Below, piece by piece: positions 16,626 through 26,800 of a stretch of DNA of 64,000 bases (its first letter is position 1; every line of letters starts with the position of its first letter). A model generated the notes under the pieces. The model was not told where the DNA came from. It was given only the letters and a program-made list of their open reading frames with translations, and searched no databases. The stretch spans positions 5,300,951-5,364,950 of the forward strand of contig CCMO02000001.1 of the NCBI GenBank assembly GCA_000751295.2. Direction: 5' to 3'. The position numbers and the translations under genes were made by a program. Source of the stretch: a bacterium YEK0313 (GTDB lineage: Bacteria > Pseudomonadota > Alphaproteobacteria > Rhizobiales > Phreatobacteraceae).

Positions 16626-17498
16626 TCAAACCCGTTCGACACGGCTGCGCCCGAACAGGCCGTTGGGCAGGACGAACAGCACGGCAAGAATGACGATGAA
16701 GGCGACCGCGTCCTTGTATTGCGAGGACAGGTAGCCGGCGCCGAAGGCTTCGAGCACCCCGACGAGGAGGCCGCCGACCACGGCGCCGAGCGGGTTGCCC
16801 ATACCGCCGAGCATGGCGGCGGCGAAGCCCTTCAGCGCCATCAGCGTGCCGACATCGTAGCTGGTCAGCGTGACCGGCGTGACCAGCACGCCGGCGATCG
16901 CGCCGATCGCCGCCGATACGGCGAAGGAAAAGCCGATGACGAAGCCGGTATTGATGCCCTGCAGCCTGGCGGCCAGCCGGTTGGCGGCGGTCGCCAGCAC
17001 CGCCTTGCCGAACAGGCTGCGCTCGAAGAAGGCCCAGAGCGCCACCACGATGACGGCGGCCCCCGCCAGCACCACCAGGCTCTGCGGCAGGACGGACGCG
17101 CCGCCGACCCGGATCGGCTGGTCGCCGAACCAGTGCGGCAACTGGTGGAAGCGCTTGTCGAAGACGATGGCCGCGGCGCCGCGCAGGAAGATCGAGGCGC
17201 CGATGGTGATGATGATCAGCGTCACCGGCGAGGCGCCGCGCGCCGGCTCGATGGCGAGCTTGTGCAGGCCGATGCCGACGAGCGTCGTGACGGCGATCGC
17301 GGCCAGCGCCGCGAGCGGCACCGGCACGCCGGCAAGATGCAGGAACACCGTGGTCATGCCGCCGAGCATGACGAATTCGCCCTGCGCGAAATTGACCACG
17401 TCGGAGGCGTTGTAGATCAGCGTGAAGCCGAGCGCGACCAGCGCATAGACTGCGCCGACGGTGAGGCCGGAAAAGGCGAACTGCAGAAATTCGGCCAT
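16626..17498 (-). CDS. livH: Branched-chain-type ABC transporter permease, LivH family
   Basis: The 290-residue permease has eight hydrophobic segments, the LivH N-terminus GLTVGAVYALVALGFTLIY, NFAQGEFVMLGG, and the C-terminal GGMGNPLGAVVGG. It is separated from the upstream binding-protein gene by 224 bases that hold a palindromic dispersed repeat, so it may be translated at a lower level than the binding protein. Confidence 0.92.
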   Translation of the reverse strand: MAEFLQFAFSGLTVGAVYALVALGFTLIYNASDVVNFAQGEFVMLGGMTTVFLHLAGVPVPLAALAAIAVTTLVGIGLHKLAIEPARGASPVTLIIITIGASIFLRGAAAIVFDKRFHQLPHWFGDQPIRVGGASVLPQSLVVLAGAAVIVVALWAFFERSLFGKAVLATAANRLAARLQGINTGFVIGFSFAVSAAIGAIAGVLVTPVTLTSYDVGTLMALKGFAAAMLGGMGNPLGAVVGGLLVGVLEAFGAGYLSSQYKDAVAFIVILAVLFVLPNGLFGRSRVERV

Positions 17499-17547
17499 GA
17501 AGGGTCCGTCTAGGAACTGGTCATTTTGGCGGGATGTGCTGCATCGG

Positions 17548-17703
17548 GGGCGGCCGTGGTTCGAGGCCCGCGCCAGGGCGCGGGCACCTCACCATGAGGC
17601 AGGGAGAGCGTCGCATGAGGCTTCATGAGCATCGCCGATGCCGTCCCCACCCATCCTCATGGTGAGGTGCGAGCCGAAGGCGAGCCTCGAACCACGGCCG
17701 CCC
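17548..17703. repeat. Palindromic dispersed repeat, copy A (between the binding-protein gene and livH)
   Basis: The outer arms GGGCGGCCGTGGTTCGAGG (17548-) and CCTCGAACCACGGCCGCCC (-17703) are perfect inverted repeats. Inside them lie CACCTCACCATGAGG and CCTCATGGTGAGGTG, also inverted. The element can fold into one long imperfect hairpin. Related copies are at 27764, 48534 and 63597. No transposase lies within it. Confidence 0.85.
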
Positions 17704-17722
17704 TCGCTGCCAGGCCGGCCGT

Positions 17723-18886
17723 TCAGCTGCCGCTGTCGGGCACCAGGACCCAGTCGCCGTTGCGGATCTCGAGCATGCGGAAGGCCGTCAGGTCGAGCCC
17801 CATATGGTCGGTCGGGCTCATGTTGACGACGCCGGCTGTGCCCATGAAGCCGCGGGTCTGCTCCAGCGCGTCGCGGATCTTGCGCGGATCGGTGGAATTG
17901 GCCTTCTTGATCGCCTCGGCCAGCAGCATCAGCCCGTCATAGGCATGGCCGCCGAAGGTGGAAACCGGCTGGCCGGTCCGCTGCTGGTAGGTCGTGCTGT
18001 AGCCGACCACCACCGGTTTCTGCGGGTCGCTGTCGGGCAGCTTGTCGGCGACCAGCAGGGCGGCGGCCGGCAGGCGCACGCCGTTGGCGGCCTCGCCAGC
18101 GAGCTCGATGAACTGCTTCGAGGCGACGCCGTGGCTCTGGTAGAGCGGGAACGGCACGGCGAGCTGGCGATAGTTGCGCGTCACAATGGCCGGCCCCTGG
18201 CCGAAACCGGCATTGACCACCGCCTGCACGCCCTGGCGGTTGCGGATATTGGCGAGCTGCGGCGTCATGTCGGAATCGCGCGGGCCGTAACGCTCGACAT
18301 GCGCGATCGTGATGTTGAACCGCGGCGCGACAGCCACGCACTGGGCATGCATGGACGCGCCGAAGCCGTCGGTCCCCGAGATCATGGCGATCGTGGTGAG
18401 GCTGCGCCGCTGGAGATCCTGGAAGATCTTCTCGCAGGCCATGCGGTCGGTATGCGGTGTCTTGAACACGAAGGAGCGCACGGGATCGATGATCTCGATG
18501 GCGCCGCCGAGCGAAATGAAGGGGATGCGGGCTTCCTCGAAGACCGGGATCATCGCCATGGTGGTGCCGGTGGTCGAGCCGCCGATCATCGCCACCACCT
18601 TGTCGTCCTCGACGAGACGGGTGGCGAAGGTGCGCGCCTGGTTGGCATCGCCACCGTCGTCATAGGTGATCAGTTGGACGCGCTGGCCGTTGATGCCGCC
18701 GGCGGCGTTGAGCCGCTCGACATAGAGCTCCAGCGTGCGCTTTTCGGGATCGCCCAGGAACGAGGCCGGGCCGGTCGCCGACAGCACCGCTCCGATCTTG
18801 ATCTGGGCTTCGGCTGCGCCGGCTCCGAGCGCCGCGAGCGCGACGCCGGCCAGGCCTGCAAACATGCGTCGGGTCCAACCCGCCAT
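17723..18886 (-). CDS. ABC transporter substrate-binding protein, LivK/Leu-Ile-Val-BP family
   Basis: This 387-residue periplasmic protein has a signal peptide (MFAGLAGVALAALGAGAAEA, cleavage before QIKIG) and the family fold, with IKIGAVLSATGPASFLG at the mature N-terminus and GGSTTGTTMAMIPVFEEA. The start at 18886 is fixed by GGGAGG seven bases upstream; the frame is open further but without a ribosome site. It begins the leftward importer operon. It is divergent from paaG, which favours phenylacetate or a related aromatic acid as ligand. This is inference from position; binding residues cannot be judged by eye. Confidence 0.88.
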   Translation of the reverse strand: MAGWTRRMFAGLAGVALAALGAGAAEAQIKIGAVLSATGPASFLGDPEKRTLELYVERLNAAGGINGQRVQLITYDDGGDANQARTFATRLVEDDKVVAMIGGSTTGTTMAMIPVFEEARIPFISLGGAIEIIDPVRSFVFKTPHTDRMACEKIFQDLQRRSLTTIAMISGTDGFGASMHAQCVAVAPRFNITIAHVERYGPRDSDMTPQLANIRNRQGVQAVVNAGFGQGPAIVTRNYRQLAVPFPLYQSHGVASKQFIELAGEAANGVRLPAAALLVADKLPDSDPQKPVVVGYSTTYQQRTGQPVSTFGGHAYDGLMLLAEAIKKANSTDPRKIRDALEQTRGFMGTAGVVNMSPTDHMGLDLTAFRMLEIRNGDWVLVPDSGS

Positions 18887-18950
18887 GACATATCCTCCCT
18901 CGTGTCGTTCCATCGGATGAGGTTGGCAGGTTCTTTTCGAACGACCTGCG

Positions 18951-18980
18951 TTGACACCTCGTCGCTTCTCGGCATTTAAT
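18951..18980 (+). promoter_or_regulatory. Promoter of the paaG-paaI-paaK-tetR operon
   Basis: TTGACA at 18951-18956 and TTTAAT at 18975-18980 are separated by 18 bases. The predicted start falls near 18987, inside the operator-like site, leaving a leader of about 140 bases before paaG. Confidence 0.6.
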
Positions 18981-19003
18981 TGTCCAACCGCCCGGTCAGT
19001 CAA
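18974..19003 (-). promoter_or_regulatory. Promoter of the liv-type importer operon
   Basis: On the minus strand TTGACT (19003-18998) and TTAAAT (18979-18974) are 18 bases apart. Its -10 shares the same AT block as the -10 of the paa promoter, so the two divergent promoters overlap. Confidence 0.5.
18987..19000. promoter_or_regulatory. Operator-like inverted repeat, candidate PaaR site
   Basis: ACCG and CGGT flank two bases, and the right half continues as CGGTCAGT. The ACCG..CGGT core resembles sites described for TetR-type PaaR repressors. It covers the start region of the paa promoter and the spacer of the liv promoter. The likely binder is the TetR protein encoded at 21709-22332. Confidence 0.4.
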
Positions 19004-19127
19004 GTGGCAAGTCGCAGCTTTCGCAGGTTTGCAGCGGCCGCGACCACCGGGGGCAACGAACAATCGACAGGCCCGGCTTTGACGCGACGGGGCGTGCGGC
19101 AGTGGAAACGCTCAGGGGAGTGAAGCG

Positions 19128-19925
19128 ATGGACGGCGCCACCGTGCTCGTCGACATCAGGCCGGGATATCGCGTGCTGACGCTGAACCGGCCGGACAAGC
19201 TCAATTCGTTCACCGGCGTGATGCACAGGGCGCTGAAGGCGGCCCTCGACGAAGCCGAGGCCGACAAGGGCTGCAAGGCGGTGCTGATCACCGGCGCCGG
19301 CCGCGGCTTCTGCGCCGGCCAGGACCTGGCCGATCCGGAAATAGCGCCGGAACCGGGCGACACGCCCGATCTCGGCGAGACGCTGGAGAAGAACTACAAC
19401 CCGCTGATCCGCAAGCTCCGCTCCATGCCGCTGCCGGTGATCGCCGCCGTCAACGGCGTCGCGGCCGGCGCCGGCGTGAGCCTGGCGCTGGCGAGCGACA
19501 TCGTGCTGGCGGCGCGCGCGGCGAGCTTCGGCCAGGCCTTCGTCAAGATCGGCCTCGTGCCGGATTCGGGCGCGACCTACCTCCTGCCGCGGCTCATCGG
19601 TCCGGCCCGCGCCCGGGCCTGGGCGATGACCGGCGAGACCCTGAAGGCCGAGCAGGCCGAGGCCTGGGGCCTCGTCTATCGGGTCGTCGACGACGACAGG
19701 CTGATCGCCGAGGCCGAGGCCCTGTGCCAGCGCTTCGCGGCCGCCTCGCCGGCAAGCCTTGCCGCCATCAAGCGCGCCTTCGAGATCGCCGAGGACAACA
19801 GCCTCGACGCCCAGCTCGATCACGAGCGTGACGAGCAGCGCCGGCTCGGCCGCGGCCGCGACTATGCCGAAGGCGTCGCCGCCTTCATGGAAAAGCGCAA
19901 GCCGGTCTTCGGGGGACGCGCATGA
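19128..19925 (+). CDS. paaG: 2-(1,2-epoxy-1,2-dihydrophenyl)acetyl-CoA isomerase
   Basis: The 265-residue crotonase-fold protein has LNRPDKLNSF, the oxyanion-hole stretch GRGFCAGQDL and GVAAGAGVSLALASDIV, with the catalytic Asp of PaaG in GLVPDSGATYLLPRL. PaaG converts the ring-epoxide of phenylacetyl-CoA to the oxepin. The ATG follows a GGGGAG site. It opens a four-gene paa operon; the ring-oxygenase genes paaABCDE are not in the window, so the pathway must be completed elsewhere. Confidence 0.88.
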   Translation: MDGATVLVDIRPGYRVLTLNRPDKLNSFTGVMHRALKAALDEAEADKGCKAVLITGAGRGFCAGQDLADPEIAPEPGDTPDLGETLEKNYNPLIRKLRSMPLPVIAAVNGVAAGAGVSLALASDIVLAARAASFGQAFVKIGLVPDSGATYLLPRLIGPARARAWAMTGETLKAEQAEAWGLVYRVVDDDRLIAEAEALCQRFAAASPASLAAIKRAFEIAEDNSLDAQLDHERDEQRRLGRGRDYAEGVAAFMEKRKPVFGGRA

Positions 19926-20377
19926 GCGCCGGGGAGACGATCGATCGGGCGGCCGTCGCCGAAGCCGCCGGCCGGGCCATGTGGGCCGAGGATCAGGCCT
20001 CGCGCGGGCTCGGCATGGCGCTGGTCGAGACCGGACCGGGCACGGCGACGATGACCATGACGGTGACCCCGGCCATGACCAACGGCCACGGCATGTGCCA
20101 TGGCGGCTATATCTTCACCCTCGCCGACAGCGCCTTCGCCTTCGCCTGCAACAGCCACAATACGCGCACCGTCGCCCAGCACTGCGCGGTGACCTTCATC
20201 GCCTCGGGCCAGCGCGGCGACGTGCTCACCGCCACGGCCCGCGAGATCTCGCGGGCCGGCCGTTCCGGCATTTGCGACGTCACCGTCACCAATCAGGCCG
20301 GCACCGTCATCGCGGTGTTCCGCGGCCATTCCCGCAGCCTCGGCGGCGCCGTCGCCGCCGACCATCCCGCCCTGTGA
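19922..20377 (+). CDS. paaI: Phenylacetate-pathway hotdog thioesterase
   Basis: The 151-residue single hotdog domain carries the PaaI motif NGHGMCHGGYIFTLADSAFA (about residues 50-70), with the catalytic Asp of that helix. PaaI hydrolyses phenylacetyl-CoA-type intermediates that would trap coenzyme A. Its ATG overlaps the paaG stop (ATGA). Confidence 0.9.
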   Translation: MSAGETIDRAAVAEAAGRAMWAEDQASRGLGMALVETGPGTATMTMTVTPAMTNGHGMCHGGYIFTLADSAFAFACNSHNTRTVAQHCAVTFIASGQRGDVLTATAREISRAGRSGICDVTVTNQAGTVIAVFRGHSRSLGGAVAADHPAL

Positions 20378-20385
20378 GGTCCGCC

Positions 20386-21696
20386 ATGCTGGACAAGTCC
20401 CGCTACCAGGCGCTCGTCGACCCGATCGAGCGCGCTTCCCGCGACGAGATCGCGGGCCTGCAGACCGAGCGGCTGAAATGGACGCTCAGGCACGCCTATG
20501 ACAACGTGCCGGCCTACCGCGCGAAATTCGACGCCGCCGGCGTGCATCCCGACGACTTCCGGCGTCCCGAGGACCTCGCCAGGTTCCCGTTCACGACCAA
20601 GGCGGACCTGCGCGACAACTATCCCTTCGGCATGTTCGCCGTGCCCGAGGACAAGGTGGCGCGCGTCCACGCCTCCTCCGGTACGACCGGCAAGCCGACC
20701 GTGGTCGGCTATACGCTCAACGACATCGAGACCTGGTCGGGCCTCGTCGCCCGCTCAATCCGCGCCGCGGGCGGCCGGCCGGGCATGAAGATCCACGTCG
20801 CCTACGGCTACGGCCTGTTCACCGGCGGCCTCGGCGCCCACTATGGCGCGGAGAAGCTCGGCTGCACGGTCATCCCCATTTCCGGCGGCATGACCGAGCG
20901 CCAGGTGCAGCTCATCCGTGACTTCAAGCCCGACATCATCATGGTGACGCCGAGCTACATGCTGGCGATCCTCGACGAGTTCCGCCGCATCGGCGCCGAT
21001 CCGCGCGACTGCTCGCTCGACATCGGCATTTTCGGCGCCGAGCCCTGGACCAATGCGATGCGCGCCGAGATCGAGGATGCCTTCGCCATGGACGCCGTAG
21101 ACATCTACGGCCTGTCCGAGGTGATGGGGCCGGGCGTCGCCAACGAATGCGTCGAGACCAAGGACGGCCTGCACATCTGGGAGGATCATTTCTATCCGGA
21201 AGTGATCGACCCCGCGACCGGCGCGGTCCTGCCCGACGGCGAGAAGGGCGAGCTCGTCTTTACCTCCCTGACCAAGGAGGCTATGCCGATCATCCGCTAT
21301 CGCACGCGCGACCTGACGCGCCTCCTGCCTGGCACGGCGCGCTCGATGCGGCGGATGGAAAAGATCACCGGCCGTTCCGACGACATGATGATCATCCGCG
21401 GCGTCAACGTGTTCCCGAGCCAGATCGAGGAGAAGATCCTGACCATTCCGGAACTGTCGGCGCATTATGTCGTGGTGCTGACCCGTGCCGACCGGCTGGA
21501 CGAGATGACCGTCCAGGTCGAGGCGCGGGCCGACACGGTCGGCGCCGAGGAACGCGAACAGGCCGGCCGCCGCCTCTGCCAGGCCATCAAGGACACGATC
21601 GGCGTGTCCTCCACCGTCGCCGTCGTCGCCCCCGGCACGCTCGAGCGCTCGCTCGGCAAGGCCCAGCGTGTCCTCGACCAGCGGCCGAAAGCTTAA
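20386..21696 (+). CDS. paaK: Phenylacetate-CoA ligase
   Basis: The 436-residue AMP-forming ligase has the P-loop-like ASSGTTGKPTVVGYT, IYGLSEVMGPGVANEC and the C-terminal RSDDMMIIRGVNVFPSQIE, all PaaK hallmarks; length matches the family (about 430-440). It activates phenylacetate with ATP and CoA, the entry step of the aerobic hybrid pathway. The start at 20386 follows GAGGTCCGCC and is nine bases after paaI. Confidence 0.95.
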   Translation: MLDKSRYQALVDPIERASRDEIAGLQTERLKWTLRHAYDNVPAYRAKFDAAGVHPDDFRRPEDLARFPFTTKADLRDNYPFGMFAVPEDKVARVHASSGTTGKPTVVGYTLNDIETWSGLVARSIRAAGGRPGMKIHVAYGYGLFTGGLGAHYGAEKLGCTVIPISGGMTERQVQLIRDFKPDIIMVTPSYMLAILDEFRRIGADPRDCSLDIGIFGAEPWTNAMRAEIEDAFAMDAVDIYGLSEVMGPGVANECVETKDGLHIWEDHFYPEVIDPATGAVLPDGEKGELVFTSLTKEAMPIIRYRTRDLTRLLPGTARSMRRMEKITGRSDDMMIIRGVNVFPSQIEEKILTIPELSAHYVVVLTRADRLDEMTVQVEARADTVGAEEREQAGRRLCQAIKDTIGVSSTVAVVAPGTLERSLGKAQRVLDQRPKA

Positions 21697-21708
21697 AAGA
21701 CCAGCGCC

Positions 21709-22332
21709 ATGGCCCGTCCCCGAGCCGCCGATTACGACGAGAAGCGCGCGCATATCCTGCACGCCTCCGCCGAGCTGTTTTCGGCCCACGGCTACGACCG
21801 CACCTCGATCAACGACATTGCGGGCGCCTGCGGCGTCTCCAAGGCGCTCATCTATCACTACTATCCCAACAAGGAGCAGCTGCTGGTCGACATTATCGGC
21901 CGGCACCTGGCCCATCTCGTCGAAACGGTCGAACAGGCGGCCGAGGGCACGCAGCCGGGCGACCAGCGCCTGCGGGCCATCGTCCGAGCCCTGCTCGAGG
22001 CCTATCGCGACGCCGACACGCTGCACAAGATCCAGGTGAGTGAACTGTCGCGCCTGCCGCAGGCGCATCAGGACGAATTGAAAGCCGTGGAGCGGGCGCT
22101 CGTCGGCAAGTTCTCCCAGGCGCTCGCCGAAGCGGTGCCCGAGCTCAGCCACAACGGCCGCCTCCTGAAGCCGGTGACGATGTCGCTCTTCGGCATGCTC
22201 AACTGGCATTACATGTGGTTCCGCCCGGACGGCCCGATGAGCCGCGAGGCCTATGCCGAGCTCGCGACCGGGCTGATCCTGGCAGGCGCCCGCGACGTGG
22301 CCGCGCGCGGCCGGCTGGCCGCGGCCGAATAG
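21709..22332 (+). CDS. TetR-family regulator, probable PaaR
   Basis: The 207-residue protein has an N-terminal helix-turn-helix (SINDIAGACGVSKALIYHYY, residues ~34-55) and an all-helical ligand domain. It begins 12 bases after paaK in the same direction, the usual place of PaaR, which releases DNA on binding phenylacetyl-CoA. It probably controls its own operon and the divergent importer through the site at 18987. The ligand is inferred. Confidence 0.85.
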   Translation: MARPRAADYDEKRAHILHASAELFSAHGYDRTSINDIAGACGVSKALIYHYYPNKEQLLVDIIGRHLAHLVETVEQAAEGTQPGDQRLRAIVRALLEAYRDADTLHKIQVSELSRLPQAHQDELKAVERALVGKFSQALAEAVPELSHNGRLLKPVTMSLFGMLNWHYMWFRPDGPMSREAYAELATGLILAGARDVAARGRLAAAE

Positions 22333-22587
22333 GGCCGCTCCGCGCGGACAAGCCCCGGCCGGCGGCCCGAGAACGCGCCGTTCCCCTGTCCACGGGTCCC
22401 CGGTGGACAACTCCCGCCTGTGTCATCGATCAGCCACCACCCTGGCCTAGACCATCGGGCCGAATGTATCCCGGACCGGACAAGCCCTATGCTCCCGCAT
22501 GGGAAGCTGGTCCAGATTGCGGGCCGGCTTGGGGGGACTGGCGCCCGCGTCCCGGGTGGCCTGGTTTTGATTTCGGGGAATGGGTGC

Positions 22588-23793
22588 ATGCTTAGGGTCG
22601 TCATCGTTTTCGGATTGCTCGCCATTGCCGCCGGCATAGCGACCTGGCGTCCGGACCTGGCCGAACAGGCCTATGTCAAGGCGCAAGGCCTGCTGAAGCG
22701 CGACACGCCGGCCGCCGAGGCCGCACCCCGGCGCAACGCCCCGCCGGCCGTAACGGTGACGCTCGCCCGCGCCGAGCGCCGGCCCATGCCGATCACCGTC
22801 GACGCCATCGGTACGGTGCAGCCGATCGCCTCGATCCAGATCAAGCCGCGGCTCGACAGCCAGGTCGTTGCCGTCCACGTCGCCGAAGGCGCCCTCGTCA
22901 AGGAGGGCGACCTCCTGTTCAGCCTCGACGACCGCACCCTGAAGGCGCAGATCGCCCAGGTCGAGGCCCAGATCGCGCGCGACAGGGCGCAGGTCGAGCA
23001 GGCGAAGCGCGACCGCGACCGCGCCACCGACCTGGCCAACCGCCGGGTCGGCTCGGAGGTCGCCCGCGACAATGCCATCACGGCGCTGAAGACGGCGCAG
23101 GCCCAGCTCGCCGCCGACGAAGCGAACCGCGACGCGCTGATGACCCAGCTCAGCTACACGCGGATCACCGCGCCGGTCGCCGGCCGCATCGGCTCGATCG
23201 CCGCCAAGCCGGGCGCGTTCGTCCGCTCCGCCGATACCGCTCCGCTCGCCACGGTCAACCAGGTCGACCCGATCTACATTGCCTTCGCCGTGCCGCAGAA
23301 CACCTTCTACGACATGCGCGCCGTGCTCAGCGGCGGCCCCGACGCGGTGAGCCGCGTGACGGTCGAGGCGACCGCCGGCGGCAAGACCGCGCGTGGCACC
23401 ATTGCGTTCATCGAGAACACGATCGACCAGACCACCGGCACCGTGATCGCCAAGGCGCGCATGGAAAACGGCTCGGAGCAGCTCTGGCCCGGTGCCTTCG
23501 TGCCCGTGAAGGTCACGCTCGGCATGGAGGCCGATGCCGTGGTGATCCCGACCGCCGCCGTGCAGATCGGCCAGAACGGCCCTTACGTCTTCGCCGTCGT
23601 CGACGGCCGCGCGACGCTCGCCAACATCACCGTCGTCCGCTCGATGGGCGACATCGCGGTCGTCTCCAGCGGCCTGTCCGGCGGCGAGGAAGTGGTGACG
23701 TCGGGGCAGCTGCGCCTCGTCGCTGGCACGCCGGTCGTCGCCCGGCCGAGCGCCGCCGCGACCGAGACCATCGTCCCCGGCCAGCAGAGCTGA
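22588..23793 (+). CDS. RND efflux periplasmic adaptor (membrane fusion protein)
   Basis: The 401-residue protein has an N-terminal membrane anchor/signal (VVIVFGLLAIAAGIATW), a lipoyl half-motif (IKPRLDSQVVAVHVAEG), an alpha-helical hairpin (residues ~115-190, heptad-like, rich in Ala/Gln/Arg) and the second lipoyl half with YTRITAPVAGRIG. It resembles MdtA-type adaptors. It bridges the inner-membrane pump encoded next to an outer-membrane channel; no TolC-type channel gene is nearby. The ATG at 22588 follows GGGGAATGGG; longer frames lack a signal. Confidence 0.9.
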   Translation: MLRVVIVFGLLAIAAGIATWRPDLAEQAYVKAQGLLKRDTPAAEAAPRRNAPPAVTVTLARAERRPMPITVDAIGTVQPIASIQIKPRLDSQVVAVHVAEGALVKEGDLLFSLDDRTLKAQIAQVEAQIARDRAQVEQAKRDRDRATDLANRRVGSEVARDNAITALKTAQAQLAADEANRDALMTQLSYTRITAPVAGRIGSIAAKPGAFVRSADTAPLATVNQVDPIYIAFAVPQNTFYDMRAVLSGGPDAVSRVTVEATAGGKTARGTIAFIENTIDQTTGTVIAKARMENGSEQLWPGAFVPVKVTLGMEADAVVIPTAAVQIGQNGPYVFAVVDGRATLANITVVRSMGDIAVVSSGLSGGEEVVTSGQLRLVAGTPVVARPSAAATETIVPGQQS

Positions 23794-23804
23794 GGGAGGC
23801 GCCC

Positions 23805-26800
23805 ATGCTGTCCGAACTCTGCATCCGCCGCCCGGTCATGACCATCCTGCTGATGGTCTCCTTCGTCGCGGCCGGCCTTTTCGGCTACAAGCAGCTTCCC
23901 GTCGCGGCGCTGCCGCGCGTCGACTTCCCGACCATCCAGGTGACCGCGCAGCTGCCGGGCGCGAGCCCCGAGACCATGGCCGCGTCGGTGGCGCTGACGC
24001 TCGAGAAGCAGTTCTCGACCATTGCCGGCATCTCGTCGATGACCTCGACCTCCTCGCTCGGCAACACCTCGATCGTTCTGCAGTTCGACCTCAACCGCAA
24101 TATCGACGGCGCCGCGCTCGACGTGCAGTCGCAGATCTCGGCGGTCATGCGCCGCCTGCCGGTCGACATGCCGACGCCACCGAGCTTCAGGAAGGTCAAC
24201 CCGGCCGACCAGCCGATCATCTTCCTGTCGATCGCGTCCGACGTCGCCAAGCTGTCCGACCTCGACCGCTTTTCCAATTCGGCGATCCTGCCGCGCATCT
24301 CGACCCTGCCCGGCGTCGCCCAGGTGATGGTCTGGGGCGGCCAGAAATACGCCGTGCGCATCCGCGCCGATCTCGACCAGCTGGCCGCGCGGGGCCTGAG
24401 CGTCGCCGACCTGCAGAACGCCATCGTCAACGCCAATTCCAACCGGCCGGTCGGCTCGATCAACGAAGGCAGCCGCTCCGCCATCCTCGACGCGACCGGC
24501 CCGATCACCCGCGCCGACGACTATCGCCCGATCATCGTCGCCTGGCAGAGCGGCGCGCCGGTGCGCGTCTCCGATGTCGCGACCCCCATCGACAGCGTCG
24601 AGAACGACCGCGTGGCGGCCTGGCTCGACGGCAAGCGCTCGCTGATCATCGCGGTCCAGCGTCAGCCGGATGCCAATACGGTCGACGTGGTCGACCGGAT
24701 CCGCGCGCTGCTGCCGCAGATCCAGAGCGAGGCGCCCGCCACCTATCAGATCAAGGTGCTGAACGACCGCTCGGAAACCATCCGCGCCTCGATCGAGGAC
24801 GTCGAGATCACCCTGATGATCGCCGGCTTCCTGGTCGTCATGGTGATCTGGCTGTTCCTGAAGAGTGCCCGCGCCACCGTCATCCCGGCCATCGCCCTGC
24901 CGATCTCGCTGATCGGCACCTTCGCCGGCATGTACATGCTCGGCCATTCCATCGACAACATCTCGCTGCTGGCGCTGACGCTCGCGGTCGGCTTCGTTGT
25001 CGACGACGCGATCGTCATGCTCGAAAACATCATGCGTCACATCGAGGAGGGCATGGAGCCGTTCCAGGCCGCGCTGGTCGGCTCGCGCGAAGTGGGCTTC
25101 ACCATCGTCTCCATGACCATTTCGCTGGTCGCGGTGTTCATTCCCGTCCTGTTCATGGGCGGCGTCGTCGGCCGCATGTTCGCCGAGTTCGGCCTCGTCA
25201 TCTCCATGGCGATCCTGATCTCGGGCGTCGTGTCGCTGACGCTGACCCCCATGCTCTGCTCGCGCATGCTGAAGCCGATCGACCACAATGCGCGCCCGGC
25301 CCTGCCGCTGCGCCTGTTCGAGCGCTTTTTCAACGGCCTCACGCGCAGCTATGCCTGGGCGGTCGGCAAGGTCGTCAACATGCCGATCATCATGGTCGGC
25401 GTGACGATTGCGACCTTCGTCGTCACCTTCATGCTGTTCCGCGACATTCCCAAGGGCTTCTTCCCGGTCGAGGACAACGGCCTGATCGTCGGGCGCACGC
25501 TCGGCCCCGACGATTCGTCCTTCGCCGCCATGGCGACGCGCCAGCAGGAGCTCGCAGCCCTCCTGGCGAAGGACCCCGACATTGTCTCGATCAATTCCTC
25601 GGTCGGCACCGGCGGCGCCAATACCACGCAGAACTCGGGCAGCCTGTTCATCACCCTGCGGGCCAAGCCGCAGCGCAAGGCGAGCGCCAACGAGGTGATC
25701 CAGCGCCTGCGCCGGATGTCCACGCAGGTGGCCGGCATCCAGGTCTTCTATCAGGCGATCCAGTCGATCACGGTCGGCGCCGTGCAGTCGCGCAGCCAGT
25801 ACCAGTTCACGCTGCAGTCGCCGGATCTGGAGAACCTGCGCCACTACGCCACGGTCCTCGAAGGCAAGATCCGCGGCCTGCCCGGCATTCTCGACGTCAA
25901 TTCGGACCTGCAGATGAAGGCCCGCTCGGCGGTGATCGACGTCAACCGCGACGCCGCCGCGCGCCTCGGCCTGACCGCCGACCAGATCCGCTCGGCGCTC
26001 TATTCCTCCTTCGGCGTGCGCCAGGTCTCGACCATCTACGCGCCCGAAGACGCCTATCAGGTCATCCTGGAGGCCGATCCGAAATATAACGACACCGCCT
26101 CGATGCTGCGCCGGCTGACCGTGCGCACGCCGACGGGCACGGTGGTGCCGCTCGATGCGGTCGCGACGGTGCGCGAGCAGCCGACCGCGCTGACGGTCAG
26201 CCACCTCGCCCAGCTGCCGGCCGTCACCATCTCGTTCAACCTGCCGCCGGGCGTCGCCCTGTCGCAGGCGGTCGAGCGGATCGAGGCCGCGACCCGCGAG
26301 GTCGACCTGCCGGCGACCATTTCGACCAGCTTCCAGGGCACCGCGCAGGTGTTCCAGCAGGCCGTCGCCAACCAGGGGCTCCTCCTGTTCGCCGCGGTGC
26401 TGGTCATCTACATCGTGCTCGGCATTCTCTATGAGAGCTTCATCCACCCGCTGACCATCCTGTCGGGCCTGCCCTCGGCCGGCATCGGCGCCCTTCTGAC
26501 GCTGCAGATCTTCGGCTTCGACCTCTCGGTCATCGCCATGATCGGCGTCGTCATGCTGATCGGCATCGTCAAGAAGAACGCCATCATGATGGTCGACTTC
26601 GCCATCGAGCGGCGCCATCGCGGCGTTCCGGCGAAGGAGGCCATCGTGGAAGCCGCCGTGCTGCGCTTCCGGCCGATCATGATGACGACGCTCTGCGCCC
26701 TGCTCGGCGCCCTGCCGATCGCCATCGGCGCCGGCGCCGGCGCCGAGCTGCGCCAGCCGCTCGGCCTCGCCGTGGTCGGCGGCCTGATGATGTCGCAGCT

